From Deltaproteobacteria bacterium (lineage in GTDB: Bacteria; Desulfobacterota; Desulfobulbia; Desulfobulbales; Desulfurivibrionaceae): a stretch of 64,000 nucleotides of DNA. The stretch covers positions 30,557 to 94,556 of the forward strand of contig JAJZRO010000008.1 of NCBI GenBank assembly GCA_021802645.1, given 5' to 3'. Both the position numbers and the translations under genes were made by a program. The notes under the pieces were generated by a model that worked only from the letters and a program-made list of their open reading frames with translations, was not told where the DNA came from and did not search any database. Numbering within the stretch: the first letter of the stretch is position 1; each line of letters opens with the position of its first letter. Below, piece by piece: positions 19,584-31,952 of the stretch.

Positions 19584-21923
19584 TTAGACCCCATGGCCCC
19601 AGTTGAAGGCCCGGCCAATGCCATCCAGGGAGAAGATGAACATGAGAGTCTGATCCCCGCCGACGGAACGCTGCACCTGCACCTCCAGCATCCAGCAGGC
19701 CGGCTTGTAGATGAGCTCCAAGGAAGAATAGGAGGTATGGCTGGTGGAAAAGGACTTGGTGATGGAGCCCTTGGCGGTGAGCATCGCGGTGAGCGGGGTG
19801 GAAAAGCTGGCCTGGAGATCGCTCTGCGAATCACCGGTGGTGGTGTAGAAATAGGGCTCCAGCATGGAGCTGTGCTGGAGGTAGCGATAATTCAGGGAAA
19901 CACTCGACTGCCAGGGCGAGGTATAGCTGCCGGTGAGTTCGTAGCGGGTCACCCCTTGGCCATAGACGCTCAGGTTGGTCTGGTAGCGGATCGAAAGCGG
20001 CGCCAACGGGTAGAATTGCAGATCGAAGAGCAGGTCGGAGAATTCCCGGCGCTCGTCGCCCGGCGTTGTCAGCTCGATCTGGTGCTCGCGTAAATCATAG
20101 GTCTGGTAAATTTTGAACTGGCCGAGCTGGCGGTTCCAAAACTTCTCTCCGCCCTCGTCGCCGCCGATATCGACATAGTTGTTCCACTCATAGGTCAGCC
20201 AGTTCTTGATGGTGTTGCGGGGGCCGTAGGCGAGCCGGTCGACGCTGTCAAGGCTGGGCAACTCCTTTTCCTGGGTGCGGGTCACGTAGGAATAGATGAG
20301 GTTGGGCCGCATGGTGTGCTCCAGCCAGTGCAGCGAACCCAGCGAAAGATCGAAATCGCGCATGAGCAGGGTGGCGAGGTTGCCCTCGAAATCAAAGGCG
20401 GTCCGCTTCTGAAAGCGGTCATACGCCCAGTTGGCGTCCTTGTTGGTCTGCATCTCGTAGGCGGTTTCGCGGATGCCGGTGGTGAGCTTGCCCTCCAGCC
20501 AACCGCCGCGCGGCAGCGGAGTGACGATCTGCGGATGGAGGTCGACGCGATGGGCGCCGAGGCCACTGTCGCGCCAATAATTCACATACTCCGTATCCCA
20601 GGCGAAACTGACCCCCTGCACCCCGGTCGGCACCCGGCCGGTGAAATCAAGCCGCGGCAGGGCCTGGAGCGGGCTGGTACTCTTGTCGATGCTCACGACC
20701 TCGCCCGGCTCCAGCACGCCGTCGCCATTGTTGGCCACCAGTCGCAGGTCGTTCCGCACATCCTGGTTCGTCCGCAGTTCGCCGCTCAGCACCATGTTCG
20801 ACCAGCTTTTGATCAACTGGGCCGTGGACTCCCGGGTAGTGAGGCTGGGATCCTGGAGGTCGCGCCGGAAGAGGTTGTTGAATTCGGCCCGGTTCTTGTC
20901 ATAACCGATCGAACCGGTCCGGAACTCCTGAAGAAAATCCTGGTCCGAGGTGAGGTCGAGGTCGAGCCGCCCCACCAGGCCGTCGCCGAAGTCGTGGTCC
21001 GCCTTGCCACGTAACCAGTAACGACTCTGCACGGTGCGGATCAGGCCGTCGCTCCGGTATTCATCCTTGTCGGTATCAGCCAGGTCATCCCGCAGATAAC
21101 TGAGCCAGAAGAGCCCCTGGGAACGGGGACCGGCGGCATACCGGAATTCACCGCCATACAGCATGCCCCGCTTGGCCATGTAGTCGGGATAGAGGGTGAT
21201 GTCCGCACTGGGGGAGAGCGCCCAGAAGAACGGGGTCATGATGGTCGTGCCGTTGCGGGTGGAGGTTCCCCATTCCGGAAAGAGGAAACCGCTGTCGCGC
21301 GTGGTCTTGGTCGGCACCGCCAGATAGGGGGAGTAGGCCACCGGCACGTCTTTCACCTCCAGCCGGGGATTAAACAGATGACTGATGCCGTCCACGGTGA
21401 TCTTGGTAAGCGTGCTCTCGATGGCCCAGGGTTGCTTCTGGCCCTTGACCGGCTCGCAGGCAGAGATCCGGCTCCCGTGCAGGGTATAAGTCTGCTCGCC
21501 GGTCTTCTCGACCTCCTTGCCCTCGATATACAGATGGTTCTCCGCCGTGAAGATGGTGGCGTTTTCCATGGTGCCGGTCTGGGTATTGAGGTCGAGCTTG
21601 GCCGCCTCGGCCCTGACCTCGTCGCCGCCCTGCGATTCGACGAAGACATGGCCGCGGGCCTTGACCAGCCCCAGTTCCACATCGTAGCGCATCCAGTCCG
21701 CGGTGATGGTCAAGGGCGGCCCGGCCTCCTTGGGGCGGACCAGCACCACGTTGCCTTCGGCAAAGATGGACTTGGGGTTTTCGTAATGGATCAGGGTATC
21801 GGCGGTGATTTCCCACGGCACCGACTTGGCGGCCCATCCGGCGGCCGGGCAGAGAAAGGCCAAGAGCCCCACCAGCGCGGCCAACTGCCCTGCCCATCTT
21901 TCCCTTGCCGCGCGTCGGTGCAT
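19584..21923 (-). CDS. lptD: LPS-assembly protein LptD
   Basis: Outer-membrane barrel that inserts lipopolysaccharide at the cell surface together with LptE. The start is ATG 21923, followed by a signal peptide (LVGLLAFLCPAAGWAA) and giving 779 residues. Residues about 40-180 are the periplasmic OstA/LptA-like jellyroll (TADTLIHYENPK, FAEGNVVL); the rest is the beta-barrel, rich in aromatic-ended strands. The upstream open extension runs inside ilvD and is not coding. It lies 23 bp after ilvD on the same strand. Confidence 0.93.
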   Translation of the reverse strand: MHRRAARERWAGQLAALVGLLAFLCPAAGWAAKSVPWEITADTLIHYENPKSIFAEGNVVLVRPKEAGPPLTITADWMRYDVELGLVKARGHVFVESQGGDEVRAEAAKLDLNTQTGTMENATIFTAENHLYIEGKEVEKTGEQTYTLHGSRISACEPVKGQKQPWAIESTLTKITVDGISHLFNPRLEVKDVPVAYSPYLAVPTKTTRDSGFLFPEWGTSTRNGTTIMTPFFWALSPSADITLYPDYMAKRGMLYGGEFRYAAGPRSQGLFWLSYLRDDLADTDKDEYRSDGLIRTVQSRYWLRGKADHDFGDGLVGRLDLDLTSDQDFLQEFRTGSIGYDKNRAEFNNLFRRDLQDPSLTTRESTAQLIKSWSNMVLSGELRTNQDVRNDLRLVANNGDGVLEPGEVVSIDKSTSPLQALPRLDFTGRVPTGVQGVSFAWDTEYVNYWRDSGLGAHRVDLHPQIVTPLPRGGWLEGKLTTGIRETAYEMQTNKDANWAYDRFQKRTAFDFEGNLATLLMRDFDLSLGSLHWLEHTMRPNLIYSYVTRTQEKELPSLDSVDRLAYGPRNTIKNWLTYEWNNYVDIGGDEGGEKFWNRQLGQFKIYQTYDLREHQIELTTPGDERREFSDLLFDLQFYPLAPLSIRYQTNLSVYGQGVTRYELTGSYTSPWQSSVSLNYRYLQHSSMLEPYFYTTTGDSQSDLQASFSTPLTAMLTAKGSITKSFSTSHTSYSSLELIYKPACWMLEVQVQRSVGGDQTLMFIFSLDGIGRAFNWGHGV

Positions 21924-21946
21924 TCTCGATCGCCCGTACGTCGTGC

Positions 21947-23617
21947 CTAGAAGGAATCCTTGAGCACTGCGCCGGTGCTGCCGGAGGTCACCAGCCGGGC
22001 GTAGCGGGCGGCATAGCCGCTGGTGATCCGTGGCGCGGGCGGCTGCCATTTCTCCCGCCGCTTTTCCAACTCCGCCGGCGCCACCTTCAACTCCAGCTTG
22101 TGCTTGGGGATGTCGATGCTGATCTTGTCGCCCTCTTTGACCAGGGCGATGGGGCCGCCCTCCGCCGCCTCCGGCGAGACATGGCCGATGCAGGCTCCCT
22201 GGGTGCCGCCGCTGAAACGGCCGTCGGTGATAAGGGCCACGTTTTTGCCCAGCCCCATGCCGATGATCGCCGCGGTCGGCGAGAGCATCTCCGGCATGCC
22301 CGGTCCGCCCTTGGGACCGCAATAGCGAATGACCACCACGTCGCCGGCATTGATCTTGCCGTCCAGGATGGCGGCATGGGCTTCGGCTTCGGAATCGAAG
22401 ACCCGCGCCGGGCCGGTGTGGGTGAGCATCTCCTCGGCCACCGCCGACTGTTTGACCACTCCCCCCTCCGGCGCCAGGTTGCCGTAAAGCACCGCGATGC
22501 CGCCGACCTCATGGTAGGCCTCGTCCACCGGCCGGATGACATCGGCATCCAGCACCTTGACCTCCGCCAGGTTCTCCCGCAGGGTCTTGCCGGTAACCGT
22601 CACCACGTCGAGGTTGAGTCCCTCGTCGGTATTGAGCAGTTCGGCCATCACCGCCGGGATGCCGCCGGCTTCGTCGAGCTGCTGCATGCTGTGGCTGCCG
22701 CCGGGGATCAGGCTACAGATGTGCGGGACCTTGCCGCTGACCTCGTTGAAGAGCGCCAACGGCAGCTCGACGTCCGCCTCCTTGGCAATGGCCGGCACAT
22801 GCAGCACTGTATTGGTGGAGCAGCCCAGGGCCATATCCACCGCCATGGCATTTTCAAAGGCCTCGCGGGTCGCAATGTCACGCGGCCGGATGTTCTCCTG
22901 TAAAAGATGCATGACCGCCATGCCGGCCTGCTTGGCCAGCCGGATACGGGCGCCGGCCACCGCCGGGATGGTGCCGTTGCCGGGCAACGCCAAACCGATG
23001 GCCTCGGCCAGGCAGTTCATGGAGTTGGCGGTAAACATGCCGGCGCAGGAACCGCAACCGGGGCAGGCTTTTTCCTCCAGCTCGCAGAGTTCTTCATAGC
23101 TCATGGTTTCGGCCTTGACCCGGCCGACCCCCTCGAAGACGCTGATCAGGTTCACGTCCTTGCCGCGGAAGCGGCCGGTGAGCATGGGACCACCACTCAC
23201 CATCACCGCCGGAATGTTGACCCGCAACATGGCCATCAGCATGCCCGGCGTCACCTTGTCGCAGTTGGGGACGAGCACCAGCCCGTCAAAGGGATGGGCC
23301 ATGGCCATGATCTCCACCGAATCGGCGATGACCTCGCGGCTGGCCAGGGAATACTTCATGCCGGCGTGGTTCATGGCCAGACCGTCGCAGACGCCGATGG
23401 TGCCAAAGGCCACCGGCGTGCCGCCGGCCATGCGCACCCCGGCCTTGACCGCCTCGACCAGTTTATCGAGATGGACATGGCCGGGAATGATTTCGTTGTG
23501 GGCGTGGCAGATGCCGATGAGCGGCCGGTTGATCTCCTCGTCGGTATAGCCCATGGCCTTCAGCAGTGACCGATGAGGCGCCCGTTCCAATCCTTTCCGC
23601 AATGCATCGCTGCGCAT
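21947..23617 (-). CDS. ilvD: Dihydroxy-acid dehydratase
   Basis: Fe-S enzyme of branched-chain amino acid synthesis that converts dihydroxyisovalerate and its homologue to the 2-keto acids. 556 residues, the usual length. It contains the cluster cysteines in NCDKVTPG and [12 protein letters not shown] and the substrate-loop FSGGTQG. It begins the ilvD-lptD-DHH-mltB-cysC run. No leader peptide or T-box was recognised in the upstream region. Confidence 0.97.
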   Translation of the reverse strand: MRSDALRKGLERAPHRSLLKAMGYTDEEINRPLIGICHAHNEIIPGHVHLDKLVEAVKAGVRMAGGTPVAFGTIGVCDGLAMNHAGMKYSLASREVIADSVEIMAMAHPFDGLVLVPNCDKVTPGMLMAMLRVNIPAVMVSGGPMLTGRFRGKDVNLISVFEGVGRVKAETMSYEELCELEEKACPGCGSCAGMFTANSMNCLAEAIGLALPGNGTIPAVAGARIRLAKQAGMAVMHLLQENIRPRDIATREAFENAMAVDMALGCSTNTVLHVPAIAKEADVELPLALFNEVSGKVPHICSLIPGGSHSMQQLDEAGGIPAVMAELLNTDEGLNLDVVTVTGKTLRENLAEVKVLDADVIRPVDEAYHEVGGIAVLYGNLAPEGGVVKQSAVAEEMLTHTGPARVFDSEAEAHAAILDGKINAGDVVVIRYCGPKGGPGMPEMLSPTAAIIGMGLGKNVALITDGRFSGGTQGACIGHVSPEAAEGGPIALVKEGDKISIDIPKHKLELKVAPAELEKRREKWQPPAPRITSGYAARYARLVTSGSTGAVLKDSF

Positions 23618-24078
23618 GGTGTCGTCCTGTGGCTTGCCTTCAAAGTTGACGGCTTCGCAAAAAAACGCGCCGCCGACTGGCCGCGAAATGCAGCTCGTTG
23701 CCTTCCCGTTCCCGCCCGCCGGGATTGAGTGCTCGTGTGAGTTCTTACCAGATTCAGCGGTACCGCCTGCCTCTCCGCTTCGAATCTACGCAGTGCAGCA
23801 CCCAGGTGTCAAGGCAAAAGTCATGCACAATTGGGCTTGCCAATTGGCAGGATGTGATTTAATTTAAAAATCAGCCAATTAGATTGTGATGGATTCATTA
23901 CCATGCTCCGCCCCCGCGAATCCATCGGCAAACGGCAAAGGCCATACCGCACGAACCCGCTGGCGGAGCGGGTGATGGCGATGCTGCCATGAGGCCCGGG
24001 CTTTTCCACGGTGCGGGCACCGTGTGTTCCATAGCCCCCAACTTTCGACGAACGCCCCACGCAGGCACTGTTATCCGC
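23618..24078. other. 461-bp intergenic region between divergent ilvD and radical SAM gene
   Basis: No convincing gene. An AT-rich core (about 23820-23890) contains repeated CCAATT motifs, including CAATTGGGCTTGCCAATTGG. A perfect 9-bp inverted repeat, GATGGATTC (23888-23896) and GAATCCATC (23918-23926), is separated by 21 bp. These may be operators or promoter elements for the divergent genes. Confidence 0.5.
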
Positions 24079-25014
24079 ATGAAGCATATCTTTGGCCCGG
24101 TGAATTCCCGGCGGCTCGGTCTGTCGCTGGGGATTGACCTCCTGCCCCCGAAAATCTGCAACTTCAACTGCATCTATTGCGAAATCGGGCCGACCACCGA
24201 GTTTACCTGCGACCGCAAAGAATACGTGCCGACCCGTGAGATCATCGCGGAGATCGACCGCTTTCTGGCCGACCCCGAGGCACTCCGGCGCCTCGACGTC
24301 TGCACCATCACCGCCTCGGGCGAGCCGACGCTCCACACCGGCATTGGCGCCATCATCCGTCATCTCAAGGACCGCACCACCAAACCCGTGGCCGTGCTCA
24401 CCAACGGCTCCCTGTTCCACGACCCGACGGTGCGCCGCGACCTGCTGGCGGCCGACATTGTCATCCCCTCGCTGGATGCCGCCCTTGAGGCGAGCTACCG
24501 CAAGATCAACCGACCGGCCAACTGCGCGCCGCTCGCGCTGGTGATCGAGGGGCTGATCCGCTTCCGCAAGGAGTTCGCCGGCCAGTACTGGCTCGAAATC
24601 CTGCTGGCCAAGGGGATCAACGACCGCCCTGAGGATCTCACGGCCTTGCGCGAGACCGTGGCCCGAATCCAGCCAACCAAGGTGCAACTGAACACCGTCG
24701 CGCGGCCGCCGCTGGAATCCTTTGCCTTACCGCTTTCCCAGCCGGAACTCACCGCCGCGGCCAGCCACTTCACGGTGCCGGTGGAAATCCTCGTCGATTT
24801 CACCACCCGTGAACGGGAAAAATTTCAACCGGCCGATGCATCGGCCATCCTCGCCATGCTGCGGCGACGCCCCTGCACCGCCGCCGACGTGGCCGAGGCC
24901 CTGAACCTGGAAACCGCTCCGGCCACCGCGGCCTTGGAGCAGCTGGTGACCCACGGACAGCTCATCAAGACCGTCCACCACCACAAAGAATATTACCAAC
25001 CGAAAAAGGCGTGA
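24079..25014 (+). CDS. Radical SAM protein
   Basis: 311 residues from ATG 24079, chosen because relatives begin with the block KHIFGPVNSRRLG; an in-frame ATG at 23989 is possible. The iron-sulfur cluster cysteines are in CNFNCIYC (CxxxCxxC), followed by a SAM-binding ASGEPTLH segment. The last 70 residues look like a winged helix (DVAEALNLETAPATAALEQL). The substrate is unknown. It ends in a GTGA overlap with the RNase gene, so the two are probably coupled. Confidence 0.85.
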   Translation: MKHIFGPVNSRRLGLSLGIDLLPPKICNFNCIYCEIGPTTEFTCDRKEYVPTREIIAEIDRFLADPEALRRLDVCTITASGEPTLHTGIGAIIRHLKDRTTKPVAVLTNGSLFHDPTVRRDLLAADIVIPSLDAALEASYRKINRPANCAPLALVIEGLIRFRKEFAGQYWLEILLAKGINDRPEDLTALRETVARIQPTKVQLNTVARPPLESFALPLSQPELTAAASHFTVPVEILVDFTTREREKFQPADASAILAMLRRRPCTAADVAEALNLETAPATAALEQLVTHGQLIKTVHHHKEYYQPKKA

Positions 25015-26861
25015 AACGTACCATGCAAGATGACCAGTCCCCCTCCATGCTCAGCCGCGTCAGTCAATGGCTGATGCCCAAAAGGACCGCGACGGAAGAA
25101 ACCCCCAACCCCATCGGCGCTGCCGAACAATCCGAGGCCCATACCACCATGCCCAAGGAACAACCGCCCACCCCAGCCGCTCCTGCCGGCAACGAACCGC
25201 CGCCAGCGGACGACACCCAGCCGCGCAGCCGCTCCTCGCGTTCCCGCCGTTCCTCCCGGCGCGGTGGCCGCTCCCGCCGCGGCAAGGGACAGCCTCCCGA
25301 ACCGCCGGTGCAAACGGAATCGGTGGAGCCGCCGACCGAGGCCACGCCGCCAACCGCTTCCATCGCCAAGGGCGGCTGCAAACTCCTGATCAACACCGAT
25401 GAACCCGAGGAATGCCGCCTGGCAGTGGTCGAGAACGGCAAGGTCGAATCCTTCCACATCGAGACGGTGAGCCAGGCCCTGGTCAAGGGCAACATCTACA
25501 AAGGCCGGATCACCGCGGTGGAGGCCAACCTGCAGGCTGCATTCGTGGATATCGGCCACATGAAAAACGGCTTTCTGCCCTTCAGCGACATCCACCCCGA
25601 ATACTATGCGGTGGACGTCGCCCCCGACACCCACTGGAAGGATCTGCGCATCCAGGACGTGGTCAGAAAAGGGCAGGAGGTGCTGGTGGAGGTAGTGAAG
25701 GAAGCCACCGGCAACAAGGGCGCCATGCTCACCACCTATCTCTCGCTGCCGGGTCGCTATATTGTCCTGATGCCGGGCAGCGACAGCGCCGGCATCTCGC
25801 GCAAGATCGACAACGAGGCGGAACGGCGCGAACTGCGGGCGCTGATGGAGAGCCTCAATATTCCGGAAGGCATCGGCTACATCGTCCGCACCGCGAGCCA
25901 GGAGATCACCAAAACCTCGCTGGCCCAGGATCTGCGCTATCTACTGAACCTGTGGGAGGAAATCAAGAAACGCGGCCAAACCCAGCCGTCGCCCTCGCTG
26001 GTCTACAAGGAGCAGAACATCATCTCCCGCTTCCTCCGGGACCACTACACTCCGGAGATCCGCGAGATTCTGGTGGACAACCCGGAGGCCTTGGAGCAGG
26101 TCAAGGCCTTCCTCCAACTGCTGCCCGCCACCCAGCGCAACAAGACCACGGCCCGGCTCCATCAGGGAGCCCAGCCCCTCTTCCACCAGTACCACGTGGA
26201 AAAGCAGGTGGAGCAGATGTTCCAGCCCACAGTGCCGCTGCCCTCGGGCGGTTCCATCGTCATCAACCCCACCGAGGCGCTGGTGGCCATCGACGTCAAC
26301 TCCGGCCGCACCTCGAAGGACAAGGACTTCGAGGAGTCCATCTTCCTCGCCAACATGGAGGCGGCGGAGGAGCTCGCTCGCCAACTCAGGATGCGCGACC
26401 TTGGCGGCCTCATCGTCGTGGATTTCATCGATATGCGGGAGGCCCGCCACATCCGCGAGGTGGAAAAAAAGGTCCGCGAGTGCATGAAGCGCGACAAGGC
26501 CAAGGTGGATTTCTCCAAGATCTCCAAGTTCGGCCTCATGCAGATCTCGCGACAGAAGATGGCGGCGCCCATCCACACCGGCGCCTACAAGACCTGCCCC
26601 CACTGCGAGGGACGCGGCGTGATCCGCTCGGTGGAGGCCTTGGCGCTCATGCATCTGCGCCAGATCCAGACCGGCATGAGCCGCCGGCAGGCGAAGAAAG
26701 TGCTCTGCCGGCTGCCGATCGAGGTGGCGCAGTACATCCTCAACAAGAAGCGCGCCGACCTGATGGAACTGGAAACCCGTCACCAGGCCGAGGTCATCGT
26801 CGAGGCGGACCCGACCATGCCGCCGGAGGCCAGCAAGATCGAGTTCATCAAGGGCGAATAA
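25011..26861 (+). CDS. rng: Ribonuclease E/G family
   Basis: 616 residues from GTG 25011 (ATG 25023 is an alternative). Residues 1-120 are a low-complexity extension rich in Pro, Arg and Ser. An S1 domain follows (GNIYKGRITAVE...AFVDIG). The catalytic core has AIDVNSGR and VVDFIDM, whose aspartates bind Mg, and TCPHCEGRG forms the zinc link of the dimer. It processes rRNA, tRNA and mRNA 5' ends. There is no long C-terminal degradosome scaffold as in E. coli RNase E; the disordered part is N-terminal. Confidence 0.93.
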   Translation: MKRTMQDDQSPSMLSRVSQWLMPKRTATEETPNPIGAAEQSEAHTTMPKEQPPTPAAPAGNEPPPADDTQPRSRSSRSRRSSRRGGRSRRGKGQPPEPPVQTESVEPPTEATPPTASIAKGGCKLLINTDEPEECRLAVVENGKVESFHIETVSQALVKGNIYKGRITAVEANLQAAFVDIGHMKNGFLPFSDIHPEYYAVDVAPDTHWKDLRIQDVVRKGQEVLVEVVKEATGNKGAMLTTYLSLPGRYIVLMPGSDSAGISRKIDNEAERRELRALMESLNIPEGIGYIVRTASQEITKTSLAQDLRYLLNLWEEIKKRGQTQPSPSLVYKEQNIISRFLRDHYTPEIREILVDNPEALEQVKAFLQLLPATQRNKTTARLHQGAQPLFHQYHVEKQVEQMFQPTVPLPSGGSIVINPTEALVAIDVNSGRTSKDKDFEESIFLANMEAAEELARQLRMRDLGGLIVVDFIDMREARHIREVEKKVRECMKRDKAKVDFSKISKFGLMQISRQKMAAPIHTGAYKTCPHCEGRGVIRSVEALALMHLRQIQTGMSRRQAKKVLCRLPIEVAQYILNKKRADLMELETRHQAEVIVEADPTMPPEASKIEFIKGE

Positions 26862-26993
26862 GGCGTTGGCACCGCAGGCGCGGGGGAGCGCAATGCCGCC
26901 CTCCGCCTCTCCACCTGCCAATCCCCTTGACGCCGTTTCCACGGCTCTGCCAAAATAACGGCAGAGCCACTCCTACCCCGGAGGCCCATCGGC

Positions 26994-28163
26994 ATGCCGA
27001 CCGCTCGACGTTACACCTTCCTCGTGGTTGAAGACAATCTCGCCATGGCGCAGATGCTGAGCCACATGCTGGGTAATCTCGGCCATGACTCCGTGGTGAT
27101 GGCCAGAAACGGCAAAGAGGCCTGGGAGAAGATCGAGCTCTCCCATCCGCCCATCGATATCGTTCTCTCGGACCTGTTGATGCCGAAGATGGACGGCCTG
27201 CAATTGCTCCAGCGCATCCGCCAATCGGAGCATTACTGGTATCTGCCCTTCATCATGATCACGGTGGTGGATGACCTGGACCGGATCATGTCGGTCACCG
27301 AAGAGCACATCGACGGCTATCTGGTCAAGCCCGTGACCCTGGAGGCGTTGCGGCAGAAGATCACCATCGCCCTCAAGAAGGTCTACGATCCCGATCCCTA
27401 CCACCGCGCCCTCTATGCCGGCAAACGGCATTTCTATGAAGGGCGCCTCGACGAGGCCATACAGGCGCTCACCGAGGCGAAAAATCTCCAGCCCGGCCAG
27501 TCCGCCACCTACTATTACCTGGGGCATCTCCTGGAACAACAAGGGCGGCTCGACGAGGCGGCGGCCAATTACCAGCACTGCAAGGACTGCAGCAACGACC
27601 TGTGGGTGAAATCCCTCGATGGCCTCGCCCGAATCTTTATCCGCCAGCATAACCATGCCGCGGCCGTGACCGCCCTGCAAAAGGGGATCGATCTGTCGCC
27701 GAACAACGCGGAACGCTACGTGGACCTGTCGTTGGAACAGAGTCGGCTGGGCAAAGGCGAGGCCGCCAAGGAGGCGCTGAACGCTGCATTGAAGCTCAGC
27801 AAAAAGGCCAGCAACCTGCCGCAAAAATTCATCGAGGCCTGTCTCAACTGCGGGATGGATCAAGAGGCCGAGGAAATCATGCAAAACAACCTCGGCGCCA
27901 CCGTCGAGGAGATCGTCACCCTGAACCACATGGGCATCATCTGCCGGAAACGCCAGGAATACGAGCGGGCCAGGAAATATTACGAACGGGCGCTCAAGAT
28001 CACCCCGAGCAACGACCTCGTCAATTACAACTATGCGGTGTTGTTGGCGGAAATGAAAGACTACGCCGCGGCCCGCAGCGCGCTGGACCGCGTCCTCAAG
28101 CACAACCCCGAGTTCGACAAAGCCTGGACGCTGCTGGCAAAAATGGACAGCCTCGGCGTTTAG
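26994..28163 (+). CDS. Response-regulator receiver domain fused to TPR repeats
   Basis: 389 residues after a GGAGG site. The REC domain (about 8-125) has the acidic pair in VVEDN, the phospho-acceptor Asp in VLSDLLMPKMDG and the Lys in LVKPVT. Residues 140-389 are TPR repeats. Such proteins signal through protein contacts rather than DNA. No histidine kinase is nearby. Upstream, GGCTCTGCC/GGCAGAGCC at 26943-26968 forms a perfect 9-bp hairpin. Its stop overlaps that of convergent mltG by 4 bp. Confidence 0.88.
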   Translation: MPTARRYTFLVVEDNLAMAQMLSHMLGNLGHDSVVMARNGKEAWEKIELSHPPIDIVLSDLLMPKMDGLQLLQRIRQSEHYWYLPFIMITVVDDLDRIMSVTEEHIDGYLVKPVTLEALRQKITIALKKVYDPDPYHRALYAGKRHFYEGRLDEAIQALTEAKNLQPGQSATYYYLGHLLEQQGRLDEAAANYQHCKDCSNDLWVKSLDGLARIFIRQHNHAAAVTALQKGIDLSPNNAERYVDLSLEQSRLGKGEAAKEALNAALKLSKKASNLPQKFIEACLNCGMDQEAEEIMQNNLGATVEEIVTLNHMGIICRKRQEYERARKYYERALKITPSNDLVNYNYAVLLAEMKDYAAARSALDRVLKHNPEFDKAWTLLAKMDSLGV

Positions 28164-29221
28164 CCCGATGAACGGCGGGCCGGCGCCGATCGCTTCGGCT
28201 GATAGATGCCCACTGCCCGGTTGTGTTCGGCCAGGGTGGTGGAGAAATAATGCGAGCCGTCGTTGCGGGAAACGAAATAGAGATAGGATTCCGACGCCGG
28301 GTGAAGAACCGCGGCAATGGAGGCTTGACCGGGGCTGGCGATGGGTCCGGGGGGCAACCCCGCATTCATGTAGGTGTTATACGGCGTATCGGTTCTGAGA
28401 TCGGCCTTGGTCAGATTGCCGTTGAAGTTGGCAAGGCCGTAGATCACGGTGGGGTCGGCCTGCAAGCGCATTCCCAGCCGGAGTCGATTCAGGTAGACAC
28501 TGGCGATCAGCGGCCGTTCCGTGGGCTGGCCCGTTTCCTTCTCGACGATCGAGGCCAGGGTCAGCACCTGGTGCGGCGTGAGTCCGTAATTGGGCGGGGC
28601 CGCGGCCATCAGCGCCTTAAGTTCTTTAATCCCCCGCTCCGCCATGATCCTGATGATTTCGGCGGCTGTCTGGTTGCGCGTGAAATAATAGGTGTCGGGG
28701 TAGAGATACCCCTCCAGGCCGTCCGCCTCGATCCCCAACTGCCTGGCGGTTTGCGGATCCTTGGCCAGGGCGATGAACTCCTCGCGGCTGGCCAGCCCCT
28801 CCGCCGCCACCAGACCAGCGATCTGGGCGATGGAATACCCTTCCGGCACGGTGATCTTGTGCCGGATGCCCTTGCCCGAAGCCAGGAGTTGCAGCACATC
28901 CTCCGGCGTCTGGCCGGCCCGGAAGACGTATTCGCCGGCCTGGAGGCGGGAGGCCACCCCCCGCAGGCGCGCGTACCAACGGAAGCGGCCATCGGGCGGA
29001 ATGACCCGCGCCGCCTGAAGATTTCTCTCAATGGCGGCAAGCGACGAGCCTGGCGGGATCATGACCACCACGTCGCCGCCGGTCAGCGGGCCGGGCGTAT
29101 GGCCATAGAGCCACAACACCCCCCCTGCCGACAACAGCAGCAGCAATAAAAAACCGGCAAACCACGAAAACGGGTTGCCGGTTTTCTGCTTTCCGCGCCT
29201 CGGGCGGGCGTCAAGGACCAT
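28160..29221 (-). CDS. mltG: Endolytic murein transglycosylase MltG
   Basis: Inner-membrane enzyme that cuts nascent glycan strands and is thought to set chain length. 353 residues. A single N-terminal membrane helix (WFAGFLLLLLLSAGGVLWLY) is followed by a LysM-like region and the YceG domain, with the catalytic glutamate in ASIVEKETG and the QADPTVIYG and DTPYNTY blocks. It lies 39 bp downstream of lon on the same strand. Confidence 0.95.
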   Translation of the reverse strand: MVLDARPRRGKQKTGNPFSWFAGFLLLLLLSAGGVLWLYGHTPGPLTGGDVVVMIPPGSSLAAIERNLQAARVIPPDGRFRWYARLRGVASRLQAGEYVFRAGQTPEDVLQLLASGKGIRHKITVPEGYSIAQIAGLVAAEGLASREEFIALAKDPQTARQLGIEADGLEGYLYPDTYYFTRNQTAAEIIRIMAERGIKELKALMAAAPPNYGLTPHQVLTLASIVEKETGQPTERPLIASVYLNRLRLGMRLQADPTVIYGLANFNGNLTKADLRTDTPYNTYMNAGLPPGPIASPGQASIAAVLHPASESYLYFVSRNDGSHYFSTTLAEHNRAVGIYQPKRSAPARRSSG

Positions 29222-29260
29222 GGTCTCACACCGACGGGTTGCGGCCCAAAGGCCAGGGGG

Positions 29261-31639
<2,379 letters not shown>

Positions 31640-31952
31640 GGACTTCCTCCTTGGCATGTTATAGAAAACGGCGGCCGCATCATCCGGCGCCGCTGTTGGC
31701 CAGATCCGCACCCTGCGCTTCCAGAGTGGCAACACTAAGCACTTCGTCAGGCGAAGTCAACCTGCTTTCTCGTCGTAGTCCGACGGCCCGGTGCCGCCCC
31801 CAATGCCACGTCCCTCCAGCTGTTGACGCGCGTGCAAATTTCCTTGCGTAACGCCCTGCTTTGCACCATAGTGGGCCAAGCAAGGCCGGCCATGCCTGCT
31901 TCCCATCATGCCATGGCCTCCGTCAAAACACAATGCCCGCGAGGTGGCCGCT
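31640..31952. other. Intergenic region between divergent lon and beta-helix gene
   Basis: About 310 bp with no convincing gene. ACTTCG-TCAGG-CGAAGT at 31741-31757 is a 6-bp hairpin in the presumed lon promoter region, and GGCCATG...CATGGCC lies near 31890-31920. No heat-shock (CIRCE) element was found. Confidence 0.4.

Noticed and set aside
23616-23867. 83-codon plus-strand frame in the ilvD upstream region
   Set aside because: Overlaps the ilvD start, no ribosome-binding site, and no recognisable features.
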